Shown in pieces: positions 21,855-32,317 of a stretch of DNA of 64,000 nt. The notes beneath the pieces are model-generated. The model did not search any database. It was given only the letters and a program-made list of their open reading frames with translations, and was not told the origin of the DNA. Source of the DNA: Datisca glomerata (Eukaryota > Streptophyta > Magnoliopsida > Cucurbitales > Datiscaceae). The DNA lies in the NCBI GenBank assembly GCA_003255025.1, contig QANY01011928.1:666052-730051 (forward strand), given 5' to 3'. Both the position numbers and the translations under genes were made by a program. The first letter of the stretch is position 1; every line of letters starts with the position of its first letter.

Positions 21855-24800
21855 TAGATGTATTTATACCTCAGTCTTCGTATGGAAAGAAGCGTGTCGA
21901 AGAAGTCTTTCAGATGCGTGCTGGGAAGCTTCACAAGACATGAAGCCCTTTTTCGATTAGACAGAAGGGAGACGACATTGACATAAAGCATTCAACATTA
22001 AATATCAAAATGATCGGAGAAAGGATATCTTGACATCCTGTCATGGCGATTGGGCCTGTAGTGCGCTATTTTTGGTGGATAATGATGATCTTGTGTTCGA
22101 GATTATTTGATTTTCAACGTATGAAATTATCACCATTCAATTTCTCGAGAGCGAGTAAGGCAGTAAAAGGGTTGCCCATGGTAGACATAATAATGATAAC
22201 TGAAATTTAAAACATACAAGATTCAATATAATTGATAAATATATAGAATTTGAAAAGTAAATGTGATGCATGAATGCAACATAATAAACACATAAAACTT
22301 AACATATATTAATCACGATAAAACAACCCAATGATTAATGTGCTTCCTTAGGGTCAGTCAGATTAACCTCAGATTGTCTATGAGACATTCTCATCCCTAT
22401 TAATTAAAACTTAAAATATCTCATATTCTCTCTTTTAATAATAAGGTATCACTTGTTCGGTCAACAGTACAGATGCTTGTATGCTTGTCTATTTTGCTAG
22501 GCGCAAACCTCCTCTTGATTGGGGGAATCTACAATGGTGATGTTATATATGTCATTCCCCCTAGATGGAACTTCTCACGAGCTTAATGTCTGCAAAACGT
22601 AAACAAAGTACCCAAAGAATGAGGAACTGAGAGGTGGTTGCCTCACCTAAGGGCCTCTGATGCCTAAGTTAATATTTAGTCGATATTTTGGCATAATTTC
22701 CTTTGGGAGATAAGCTATACCTCTTCTAGTTTATTTGGTAGATGTATTTATACCTCAGTCTTCGTATGGAAGGAAGCGTGTCGAAGAAGTCTTTCAGATG
22801 CGTGCTGGGAAGCTTCACAAGACATAAAGCCTTTCTTCGATTAGACAGAAGGGAGACGACATTGACATAAAACATTCATCATTAAATATCAAAATGATCG
22901 GACGAAAGATATCTTGACATTCTGTCATGGCGATTGGGCCTGTAGTGCGCTATTTTTGGCGGGTAATGATGATCTTGTGTTCGAGATTATTTGATTTTCA
23001 ACGTATGAAATTATCACCATTCAATTTCTCGAGAGCGAGTAAGGCAGTAACAGGGTTGCCCATGGTAGACATAATAATGATAACTGAAATTTAAAACATA
23101 CAAGATTCAATATAATTGATAAATATATAGAATTTGAAAAGTAAATGTGATGCATGAATGCAACATAATAAATACATAAAACTTAACAGATATTAATCAC
23201 GATAAAACAACCCAATGATTAATGTGCAGCCTTAGGATCAGTCATATTAACCTCAGATTGTGTATGAGACATTCTCATCCCTATTAATAAAAACTTAAAA
23301 TATCTCATATTCTCTCTTTTAATAATAATGTATCGTTTGTTCGGTCAACAGTACGGATGCTTGTATGCTTGTCTATTTTGCTAGGCGCAAACCTCCTCTT
23401 GATTGGGGGAATTTAAAATGGTGATGTTATATATGTCATTCCCCCTAGATGGAACTTCTCGCGAGCTTAATGTCTGCAAAACGTAAATAAAGTACCCAAA
23501 GAATGAGGAACCGGGAGGTGGTTGCCTCGCCTAAGGGCCTCTGATGCCTAAGTTAATATTTAGTCGATATTTTGGCATAATTTTCTTTGGGAGATAAGCT
23601 ATACCTCTTCTAGTTTTTTTGGTAGATGTATATATACCTTAGTCTTCATATGGAAGGAAGCGTGTCGAAGAAGTCTTTCAGATGCGTGCTGGGAAGATTC
23701 ACAAGACATAAAGCCTTTCTTCGATTAGACAGAAGGGAGACGACATTGACATAAAGCATTCAACATTAAATATCAAAATGATCGGAGAAAGGATATCTTG
23801 ACATCCTGTCATGGCGATTGGGCCTGTAGTGCGCTATTTTTCGTGGATAATGATGATCTTGTGTTCGAGATTATTTGATTTTCAACGTATGAAATTATCA
23901 CCATTCAATTTCTCGAGAGCGAGTAAAGCAGTAACAGGGTTGCCCATGGTAGACATAATAATGATAACTGAAATTTAAAACATACAAGATTCAATATAAT
24001 CGATAAATATCTAGAATTCGAAAAGTAAATGTGATGCATGAATGCAACATAATAAACACTTAAAACTTAACATATATTAATCACGATAAAACAACCCAAT
24101 GATTAATGTGCTGCCTTAGGGTCAGTCAGATTAACCTCAGATTGTCTATGAGACATTCTCATCCCTATTAATTAAAACTTAAAATATCTCATATTCTCTC
24201 TTTTAATAATAAGGTATCGCTTGTTCGGTCAACAGTACGGATGCTTTTATGCTTGTCTATTTTGCTAGGCGCAAACCTCCTCTTGATTGGGGGAATCTAC
24301 AATGGTGATGTTATATATGTCATTCCCCCTGGATGGAACTTCTCACGAGCTTAATGTCTACAAAACGTAAACAAAGTACCTAAAGAATGAGGAACCGGGA
24401 GGTGGTTGCCTCGCCTAAGGGCCTCTGAGGCCTAAGTTAACATTTAGTCGATATTTTGGCATAATTTCCTTTGGGAGATAAGCTATACCTCTTCTAGTTT
24501 TTTTGGTAGATGTATTTATACCTCAGTCTTCGTATGGAAGGAAGCGTGTCTAAGAAGTCTTTCAGATGCGTGCTGGGAAGTTTCACAAGACATAAAGCCT
24601 TTCTTCGATTAGACAGAAGGGAGACGACATTGACATAAAGCATTCAACATTATATCAAAATGATCCAACAAAGGATATCTTGACATCCTGTCATGGCGAT
24701 TGGGCCTGTAGTGCGCTATTTTTGGTGGGTAATGATGATCTTGTGTTCGAGATTATTTGATTTTCAACGTATGAAATTATCACCATTCAATTTCTCGAGA

Positions 24801-25387
24801 GCGAGTAAAGCAGTAATAGGGTTGCCCATTGTAGACATAATAATGATAACTGAAATTTAAAACATACAAGATTCAATATAATTGATAAATATCTAGAATT
24901 CGAAAAGTGAATGTGATGCATGAATGCAACATAATAAACACATAAAACTTAACATATATTAATCATGATAAAACAACCCAATGATTAATGTGATGCCTTA
25001 GGGTCAGTCAGATTAACCTCAGATTGTCTATGAGACATTCTCATCCCTATTAATCAAAACTTAAAATATCTCATATTCTCTCTTTTAATAATAAGGTATC
25101 ACTTGTTCGGTCAACAGTACGGATGCTTGTATGCTTGTCTATTTTGCTAAGCGCAAACCTCCTCTTGATTGGGGGAATCTACAATGGTGATGTTATATAT
25201 GTCATTCCCCCTAGATGGAACTTCTCACGAGCTTAATGTCTACAAAACGTAAACAAAGTACCCAAAGAATGAGGAACCGGGAGGTGGTTGCCTTGCCTAA
25301 GGGCCTCTGATGCCTAAGTTAATATTTAGTCGATATTTTGGCATAATTTCCTTAGGGAGATAAGGTATACCTCTTCTAGTTTTTTGG
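21855..25387 (-). repeat. Tandem array of four ~884-bp chimeric Copia/Tat-LTR units
   Basis: The anchor TAGATGTATTTATACC recurs at 21855, 22739, 23623, 24507 and 25388, so the period is 884, 884, 884 and 881 bp. Each unit has two parts. One, about 355 bp (for example 22108-22464), matches Copia leader plus the first ~20 gag codons and aligns with 36780-37110 of Copia-2. The other, about 527 bp (for example 22465-22991), matches the Tat LTRs at 25114-25817 and 29081-29727, including the TATA box. Both junctions are the same in every unit, so one chimera formed and was then amplified. Units differ only by scattered substitutions and small indels. The right edge runs into an intact-length Tat LTR and the left edge into Copia-3 gag. 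Confidence 0.93.
21861..21868 (-). promoter_or_regulatory. TATA box of Tat-family LTR next to Copia gag start
   Basis: Minus strand GAGGTATAAATACATC gives a good plant TATA box, present in all array units and in both Tat LTRs. In the terminal unit it lies about 50 bp upstream of the Copia-3 gag ATG (21809-21811) because the rest of the LTR is deleted there. Whether transcription starts here is not known. Confidence 0.55.
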
Positions 25388-25817
25388 TAGATGTATTTAT
25401 ACCTCAGTTTTCGGATGGAAGGAAGCGTGTCGAATAAGTCTTTCAGAGGCGTGCTGGGAAGCCTCACAAGACATAAAGCCTGTCTTCGATTGGACAGAAG
25501 GGAGATGACATTGATATAAAGCATTCAACATTAAATATCAAAATGATCGGACGAAGGATTTCTGGACATCCTTTCATGGCGATTGGGCTTGTAGTGCGCT
25601 ATTTTTTGCGGGTAATGATGATCTTATGTTCGAGATTATTGGAGTCATCTTTGTGAACTTTATTATTGCCCTTTCTTATGTTCAGGTATGTGTGTCCCAA
25701 GCTCCATACAGACCAACCAGACAAGGTCAGTTCTACTCCTTCCCTAACATTAAGGGCTCCCTAATGTGGAGTGACACATGTCATTATATCATTGGTGGTT
25801 GAGAAAACACCCATAAT
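25114..25817 (-). repeat. Tat-family LTR, copy A (3' LTR of the 25.1-29.7 kb unit)
   Basis: On the minus strand it starts near CTATTATGGGTGTTTTCTC (about 25817), carries the TATA box at 25394-25401 and ends near ACTGTTGA (about 25114). It aligns with copy B (29081-29727) through the CACATTA(A/G)GGAGCCCT, CCAATCG/CCATGA and TTATGCCAAAATATCGAC blocks. Beyond CTATTATGGG the two copies diverge, which sets the outer border. At its inner end it is fused to Copia leader of the tandem array. An open frame at 25297-25524 lies inside the LTR and is not a gene. Confidence 0.75.
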
Positions 25818-26739
25818 AGTGACCCATAGTTGAGGACTTGGGTGGCTTTCACTTAGCCAAGTCTAAAGACTTCATTACTTGATCTCCTCATCCGAGCTGC
25901 CTTTGTGTGATGGTAGGCTATGAGCTTCACCCATCCTGAGTATTTCACACTAGCATTTAGAATTTGTTCCTTAGAGAGGATTGCACCAAATGAAATTAAT
26001 TATATCTCTGACCTTTGTAGCGACTTGTGCGTGCATCGTTTCATCCCTATAGTTGATTGGACGATGTTTGGTCTTCCACAACCTTCTAGTCTATTCATGA
26101 AATGGCTTTTTTCCAGTCGTAGGATGGTTTTAGTGCTTGTCATCATGGCTAACTTAAAAACCCCCATTAAATGAGTAGTTTCTTCTTCAATCAAGGCCTA
26201 TAAATAAGTAGTCTTCCTTCTATTTTCCTTCCTACTTAGATTCTTGATAGAGTTGAAATTCTTGCCAATCAACGTTCTTGCCCCCAACTCTTCTTCTTGG
26301 AAGAATAGTAATCCTTACCCTTTTTGGGCTTCCTCCGTTCTGGAGGTTTCCCTTTTATCATGTAGTACCTTTATAAAGCTTTCAATTATGATCCTATTCA
26401 GGAGGTTTGATTGGGTAGTCCTACCTCAAATTGGGAGTTACCTTTATTGTTAATACTCAGTTAAGCATTCTTACCTTGGGTGTCTCCCTGGTTGAGTTAG
26501 AATGCAAGTTGAAAATCCTTTTCTTTGAAACTTGGTCAAACAACCTTTCCTTTATCACCTATCCTAATGTTCTTCTTCTAGATAAATCCTCAAGATGAAA
26601 CACTCATTAGAGGGCCTTATGCTTATCTTTCGAGCTATTGTGCTTGATAGATATCCTTGTCCCTAGTGTTGAGATTGCCTTGGCTGAGGGTTTTCCTTAA
26701 CCATATCAGAAGGGTATGAGTGCTTGGCGGTCATTACTA
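25818..26739 (-). other. Internal 3' region of Tat-related unit, no gene
   Basis: No coding domain was recognised. The part around 26090-26210 matches, in reverse, the last ~100 bases of the window (63910-64000), showing that both belong to the same element family in opposite orientation. Confidence 0.5.
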
Positions 26740-27390
26740 TCCTTGGTCTAACCAAGTATTCTTGCTCTAGCTAGACCCTTGTTCCCATCTACAAGCATGA
26801 GTGCTCGACATACATCTTTTCTTGATTTTTAGCTAGGCGTGCCTGCTCTAGCTAGACCCTTAATCCCGTCTGTGAGCATGAACGCTCGACAAACATCTAT
26901 CCTTGATATCTGATGTCTAGCCAAACGTTCCTGCTCTAGATAGATCCTTGAATCCCATATACGAGCATGAGTGCTCGACATACATCTTTCCTTAATGTCT
27001 AGCTAGATGTGCCTACTTTGGCTAGACTCTTGAATCTTGTCTGCGATCATGAGTACTCAACATACATCTTTCCTTGATGTCCAGCCATATGTACCTACTC
27101 TGGGTAGACTCTTGAATCCCTTCTATGAGCATGAGTGCTCGAAAGACATCTTTCCTTAATGTCTATTCAGGCGTGCCTACTCTAACTAGACCCTTATTCC
27201 CGTCTAATGAGCTGGGATACACTTTTTGCCTTGATGTCTAGCCAGGCATGCTTGCTCTGGCTAGACCCTTGAATCCCACATGTTATCATGACTGCTCGGC
27301 ATATATCTTTCCTTGATGTCTAGTCAGGCATGTCTGCTCTAGTTAGACCCTTGAATCCTATACGACGAGCTGGAATGCTCGGCAGACATC
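26740..27390 (-). repeat. Tandem repeats B (~75-80 bp) of Tat 3' UTR
   Basis: About eight units. Each has TCTAGC(C/T)A(G/A)GC(G/A)TGCCTGCTCT followed by (G/A)GCTAGACCCTTGAATCCC, a GAGCATGAGTGCTCG core and CATCTTTCCTTGATG. TCTAGCCA and TGGCTAGA within a unit are complementary, and GAGCATGAGTGCTC is itself near-palindromic, so each unit can fold. The same repeat lies in the opposite orientation at 61850-62760. Confidence 0.85.
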
Positions 27391-27720
27391 CCTTTTTAAT
27401 ACCGACTTGTGTGTTAGAGCATCACGACAGTCATCATTTTTTAACCTCGACTGACGTGTTGGAGCACCACGCCAATAATCACTTTTTAATCCCGAGTGGC
27501 GGCTAGAGCACCATGTTAGTCATCACTTTTTAATCCCGACTGGTGGGTTGGAGCATCACGCCAGTCATCACTTTTTAATCCTAACTGGCGGGTTGGAGCT
27601 CCACGATAGTCATTAATTTTAAATCCCGACTGGCGGGTTGGAGCACCACTTTAATCATTACTTTTTAATCCTGACTGGCGGGCTGGAGCATCACATCAGT
27701 CATCACTTTTTAATCCCCCA
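27391..27720 (-). repeat. Tandem repeats A (~45 bp) with internal hairpin
   Basis: Seven units of CTTTTTAATCCCGACTGGCG, GGTTGGAGCACCA, CGCCAGTCATCA. GACTGGCG and CGCCAGTC pair within each unit. Variants such as GACTGGTG occur, and the opposite-strand copy at 61375-61850 has GACTGGTG paired with CACCAGTC. Tat/Ogre-lineage elements are known for variable tandem repeats in the 3' untranslated region. Confidence 0.85.
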
Positions 27721-28097
27721 TTGTACTTTGTATAAGAGTCGATCATTGCCTTTTATTTGATAAACGTTGTTGAGTACATAATCATTATCATCCATTACAC
27801 CTTCACATTTGACCGTTTTAAAGAGTATCGCTTCTTCTATTTTAGCTGAGGGAGAATTGAAGTGTAGAACTGTAGGTGATTAGACCTTTTATTTCCCGAG
27901 TTGTTGCTCTTCATCTCTTGTTGGGGCGTTCCCATTTCCGAACATTATCTTTTCCTTGATGATGGTACCCCTTGAGCTTCACATTCTGCTCGGGGGTAAG
28001 TGTCAACTTGTCCTTAGCCATTCTTCTCGGGTATTTTGATTGGTGAAAGATTGACCGCCCGGACCTTTAGGTTCATCTCGGGGGGTTATACCTTAAG
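27721..28097. other. Internal region of Tat-related unit, no gene
   Basis: Unique sequence between the tandem repeats and the GC-richer block. No open frame with a recognisable domain and no further repeat copies were seen. Confidence 0.4.
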
Positions 28098-29040
28098 TTG
28101 TGTGCCAGTTGCGAGCTCATATCATTTGGGTTTATCCACTTTATACGGGGGCTTGGGAGAAACACGCCTGTGTATCTCACCATGAAAATCCCGGTTCTAC
28201 AAAAAATTAGAGCAAGGGGTCTCGTGACCATCCTTATCATGCCACTAGGGTTTCATGTCTTTACTTTGCTCACAATCACGTGTACCAGTTTTTACACGAT
28301 ATTCGTCTTTCCGTTTCACCTGAGGCGGGATGTAGGAGCCGAGAGCTGCCTAGCCCAGATTCACATTTCACCTGTAATGGAGGATTGGTGTGCGGCTCTA
28401 TATTTCAATTGGGAATGTTCCCAGGCCCATTTACCCGTGTAACGCGGCTTTTCTTCACATGTACTGGAGCTTTGCATAAATGCTGGTAGCCAAAAAAAGG
28501 GTACCAAAGAGTAGAGTGGAGGGTATCCCACCAACATTTTTCTTCGGCGGCTTTTCTTCACAGCTACTCACATAATACTTCGGGAAGATTCTTCGGGGAT
28601 CTTTGCTGTAGTTTGTTCTTCGGCGGCTTTGCTCACCTCCTTCGCCTTTTAGGGCTGACCCCAACCAAAACCTTACAAAGAAAGAGCTTGGCCATCCATC
28701 GCTTGATTTTGTTTTACTCTTGGTTTCCTTGAGGGGTATCCTTTCTACCATGAGCATTCGAGTTACTAGGGAGGACCATTTCCATGCAAGAGACAGTTAT
28801 GGCTTGAATGACAATTGGCATGCCCTTCCTTCATTCTCCGGTCACCTTAGGGGATGTAACCATAACATCCTTCTTACTTCGTCACGTAATCGACATTGCG
28901 GCCAAAAGTTCTCCTTCCGCCAGGAGAAAGGGTGAATTCACCTTCTTGTCCTGAACTTCATCGGCGTAGAATGTCAGGCCCATTTTCTCCTTGTAGGAGA
29001 AGAAAAGTTTCAAATGCTTTAAACATGAATGACTTTACAA
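28098..29040. other. GC-richer block of unknown origin inside the Tat-related unit
   Basis: Roughly balanced GC/AT against an AT-rich surround, with open frames of 60-115 codons on both strands and none with a recognised domain. A GCGGCTTTTCTTCACA motif occurs near 28443 and again near 28548, and CTTCGGCGGCTTT near 28619. The position is that of the leader/gag start on the minus strand. It could be the diverged leader or captured DNA; the composition would also fit plant mitochondrial DNA, but no mitochondrial gene was recognised. Confidence 0.35.
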
Positions 29041-29044
29041 TTGT

Positions 29045-29063
29045 CCCCACAAACAACGCCAAC
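29045..29063 (-). other. Primer-binding-site-like sequence after Tat LTR B
   Basis: Minus strand reads TTGGCGTTGTTTGTGGGG about 20 bases after the LTR B end. Tat-lineage gypsy elements commonly have a TTGGCGCCGT(T/C)TGTGGG-type sequence here, so the position and wording support the 5' end of an internal region. Confidence 0.55.
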
Positions 29064-29080
29064 TATTTTAGCCAAAAACT

Positions 29081-29727
29081 TCAACAGTATGAATGTTTGT
29101 ATACTTGTCTTTCATCCTCCTGATCGGCTTGAACTCCTCACAGCCTCAATATCTGTAAACATAAACAAATAACCTAAAGAATGAGGAACTGCGGGTGGTT
29201 ACCTCACTTAAGGGACTCTGATGCCTAAGTATTTGGTCGATATTTTGGCATAATTTCCTTAGGGGAGAGAAGGCATACATCTTTAGATTTTTTGGTAGAT
29301 GTATTTATACCTCAGTTTTCATGTAGAAGGAAACATATCGAAATTTCTCTCGGAGGCGTGTTGGGGAAGCCTCACAAGACACAAAACATGTCTTCGATTG
29401 GATAGAAAGGAGGCAACCTTGAGATAAAACGTTCAACATTAAATATTGAAATGACCGGATGGAGGCTATCTTGATATCATGTCATGATGATTGGACCTGT
29501 AGGGTGACACTTTCAGTGAGTAATGATGGCCTTGTGTTCGGCATTATCTGAACCCTCTTTGTAAACTTATTCTTTCCCTTTATTGTGCTCGGATCTGTGC
29601 CTCCCAAGATTCATAGAGACTGACCAGACAAGGTTAGTTCTGCTCTTTATCTCACGATGAGGGCTCCTTAATGTGGCATGACACATGTCGTTACATCATT
29701 TATGGTTGAGAAAACACCCATAATAGG
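29081..29727 (-). repeat. Tat-family LTR, copy B
   Basis: Aligns over its length with copy A at 25114-25817 and with the LTR-derived half of each 884-bp unit. It contains the TATA box at about 29303-29310 (minus strand). The outer border is near CTATTATGGG at 29727, where homology to copy A stops; the inner border is near ACTGTTGAAG at 29081. Confidence 0.72.
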
Positions 29728-29739
29728 TCCTTACCTTTA

Positions 29740-32317
29740 TTTTTTTCCTTTTTCTTAAAACCAAGTCTTCTATTCTGAATCATCGTATTTCAGCATTAGA
29801 ATTGAGTTGGTGCCATTCATTATTTAGGTTTTTGCCTGGTCTTTCATCTCTACTAGGTTATCCACGGTGTGCCTGAATTCTAGCATGTTCTAGTTTGGAT
29901 CATAATTCTAGGTTCTATATGAGGGTAGCCCAATCTCTACTAGAATAATTGCCTTTGTCCCAAATGCAAGTCTGTACGGAGCTTTCCTCGTGGTTGTTCT
30001 GTTGGTTGTTTGGTATACCCACAGCACGTTGAGTATCTTATCCACGCATAGCCCTTTCTTGCTCTATAGCTTGGTCTTGGGGTTATGCTTAGTTGTGTTG
30101 TTCACTTCCTTTACCCACCCATTAGACTGAGGATGAAGTAAAGAATTTGGTACCAAGCTACTCGCATACCTTGTTGAATTTAACATTGTCGAACTACTTG
30201 CCGTTGTTGGTAATGATTGTATGTAGTGTGTTTAGTATGCAGATTATGTTATTCCACATGAAGTTTGTGGTTTTGTGTTTGGTTATGGTGGCAAACGGTT
30301 TTTCTTCTACCCACTTGGTGAAGTAGTCTATAGTCACAATGTCAAATATGTTATGTCTTTTTCCCATGAACATATGTGTTATTAGGTCGATCCCCTCTAA
30401 GAAAAAGGCCACACGCTTGGTATGAAAATCAAAACCTCTAGTGGTTAGTGAAAGATATTCGTGAACCTCTCACACTTCTTACAGTTCTACAAGAATTTTT
30501 TAGCGTCAAGTGCCACGGTAGGCCAATAATACCCTCATCTTTTTAGTTTGTGGCGTACGACTCTCGCACCACCGTGATTCTTGTAAACTCCCTCGTGAGC
30601 TTCTTTCATCACATACAAAGCTCATCTGGGTGAACGCATCTCCAGTAAAGGAACGCGGACAAACTCTTGTATATGACCTCTTCCATGATTACGTAATTCA
30701 CGGACCTAAAGTATAATTTTTTGCTTTCTTTTTTGTCTAGAGGTGGGACTCTGTCTTGTAGGTATTGAAAAATTAGGGGTTGTGTCCATCTCTACCAATC
30801 TCCATTATCTCATTTTCATTAATATTGGGTTAGGGTAGGTACTCCACTAGGACAATCTTATTAATATGTGAATCAAACGCTGAAGCTAGCTTCACTAGAG
30901 CATCTGTGTATAGTACTTTTCAGTTATTTGGTTCACTACTAGCTGTGAATCATCGTAAATTTGCAAAGTTCTTGCATTTATCAACCGAACTAATTACAAA
31001 CCAGGTTCCTTGTACTCTGCTTCCTTGTTGGAGACCATGAACATGAAGCATATAGCGTACAACGCGAGACTGGTTAGGGGATAAGAGTACCAGGTTAGCC
31101 GCTTCCATTCTCATTGTACGCCCCATTTATGGATAAGGTCAAATGCCATCAGTTTCTGGTAGAGATATTCCTTATAAAGCGGGTCATATATAAAAGTCTA
31201 CCATAGATTGACCATTGATGACGGTCTTAGGTGTGAACTAGAGCTCAAACTTGTTATTGTCCACTTGGTCATTCGCCACCAAGTCTCTGGCTTCTGCGTA
31301 CCTGTTTGAGGGAAAGTTTATGAGTACTCAAATTAGGTGTTCCTAGAAGTAAAGTCAGAGTCTATGGGCTGTCATTATGAGGGTAAGTGATATCTTCTCC
31401 AGCTCTACATAATGTGTTTCTTCCCCTAACATGTCCTTGCTCCTGTAATAAACAAACTAAATATGGTCATCCCATACTCTGATCTGGACTGCGCTAACTA
31501 TGGTTTTTGACATAGCTAGGTAAAGTGGCAACATTCTCTTGGTATGGTCTTAGAAAATAGTAAGGCAGACACCATATATTCTTTTAAGGCGATAAAGGCT
31601 TCATGACACTCATTTGTCCACTTGAAAGACGCGTTTTTAACGGCATTTTAAAAAAGGGAGGCACTTGTCTGAGGCTTAAGATATCAATCTGTTGAGTGAA
31701 ACCACTTGTCCAGTGAGAGATTAGACTTCTTTTATGGTCTTGGGAGGTTCCATTTCCAACAAGTCTTTAATCTTGTCTGAGTTTACTTTTATTCTCCTTT
31801 GGTTAACCATGAACCCCAGCAATATCCCCGAGATAACCCCGAATGCGCACTTGGCAGGGTTTAACTTTATCTTATATCTCCTCAAGGTGGTAAGGTTTCT
31901 ACCAGTTTTATCACATGGTCAGTGTATTTCTTACTTCTCACGAGCGTGTCATCTACATACCCTTCCATGTTTTGTGAGATCTGCTCGGTGCATACCTTGT
32001 TCACCAGCCTCTGTTGGGTGGCCCCTACATTCTAGAGACCGAATGGCATTACAGTGTAGCAGTATATCCATCGGTTGGTGATAAAAGAGGTCTTATCCTG
32101 ATCAGGTGGATGTATCAGAGTTTGGTTATACCATGAGTAGGCCTCTATAAAGCTAAGCAAGTCATGCCCTGTTGTGGTGCCCACTAACTGATCAATGAGG
32201 ATGGGGAAATTGCCCTTAGGGCATGCCTTGTTGAGATCTGTAAAGTCGATGCATAGGCTCCAATTCCTACTGGACTTTTTGACTAAGATGATGTTGCCAG
32301 CCAATCTGAGTAGTGGC
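29740..32317 (-). pseudogene. Tat pol, downstream part: RT, RNase H, integrase
   Basis: RT begins after the insertion with LAGNIILVKK, then CIDFTDLNKACPKGNFPILI, GHDLLSFIEAYSWYNQ, a TSFITNRWIYCYTVMPFGL block and further decayed sequence. RNase H is recognisable near 31150-30900 as GSG, SNKEAEY and DDSQLVVNQ. Integrase near 30412-30194 has GIDLI, DYFTKWVEEKP and TNNGK, and at 30160-29800 HPQSNGWVKEVNNTTKHN, RTTTRKAPYRLAFGTKA and VEIGLPSYRT. The frame is broken by many stops and shifts. The FTDLNKACPK block and the DYFTKW integrase core are diagnostic of gypsy polyproteins. Confidence 0.86.

Larger units (their letters stand above)
25114..29727 (-). mobile_element. Tat-related non-autonomous LTR-to-LTR unit
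   Basis: Two LTR copies in the same orientation (B, 29081-29727; A, 25114-25817) enclose 3.2 kb without recognisable gag-pol. Minus-strand order is LTR B, primer-binding-site-like sequence, leader, GC-richer block, two tandem-repeat families, LTR A. This fits a large non-autonomous derivative, or a recombinant in which coding parts were lost. LTR B directly abuts truncated Tat integrase at about 29740, so ownership of LTR B between this unit and the coding element is uncertain. Confidence 0.55.

Noticed and set aside
25297..25524. 75-codon minus-strand frame
   Set aside because: Lies wholly inside a Tat-family LTR; related units in the array do not keep it open.
22000..25650. CRISPR-like regular repeats
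   Set aside because: Units are 884 bp without repeat-spacer structure; this is a eukaryotic chimeric tandem array.
28098..28757. Overlapping frames of 66-114 codons on both strands as genes
   Set aside because: Frames conflict with each other and show no domain; recorded only as a block of unknown origin.
28098..29040. Firm call of mitochondrial DNA insertion
   Set aside because: Only the composition suggests it; no mitochondrial gene or tRNA could be recognised.
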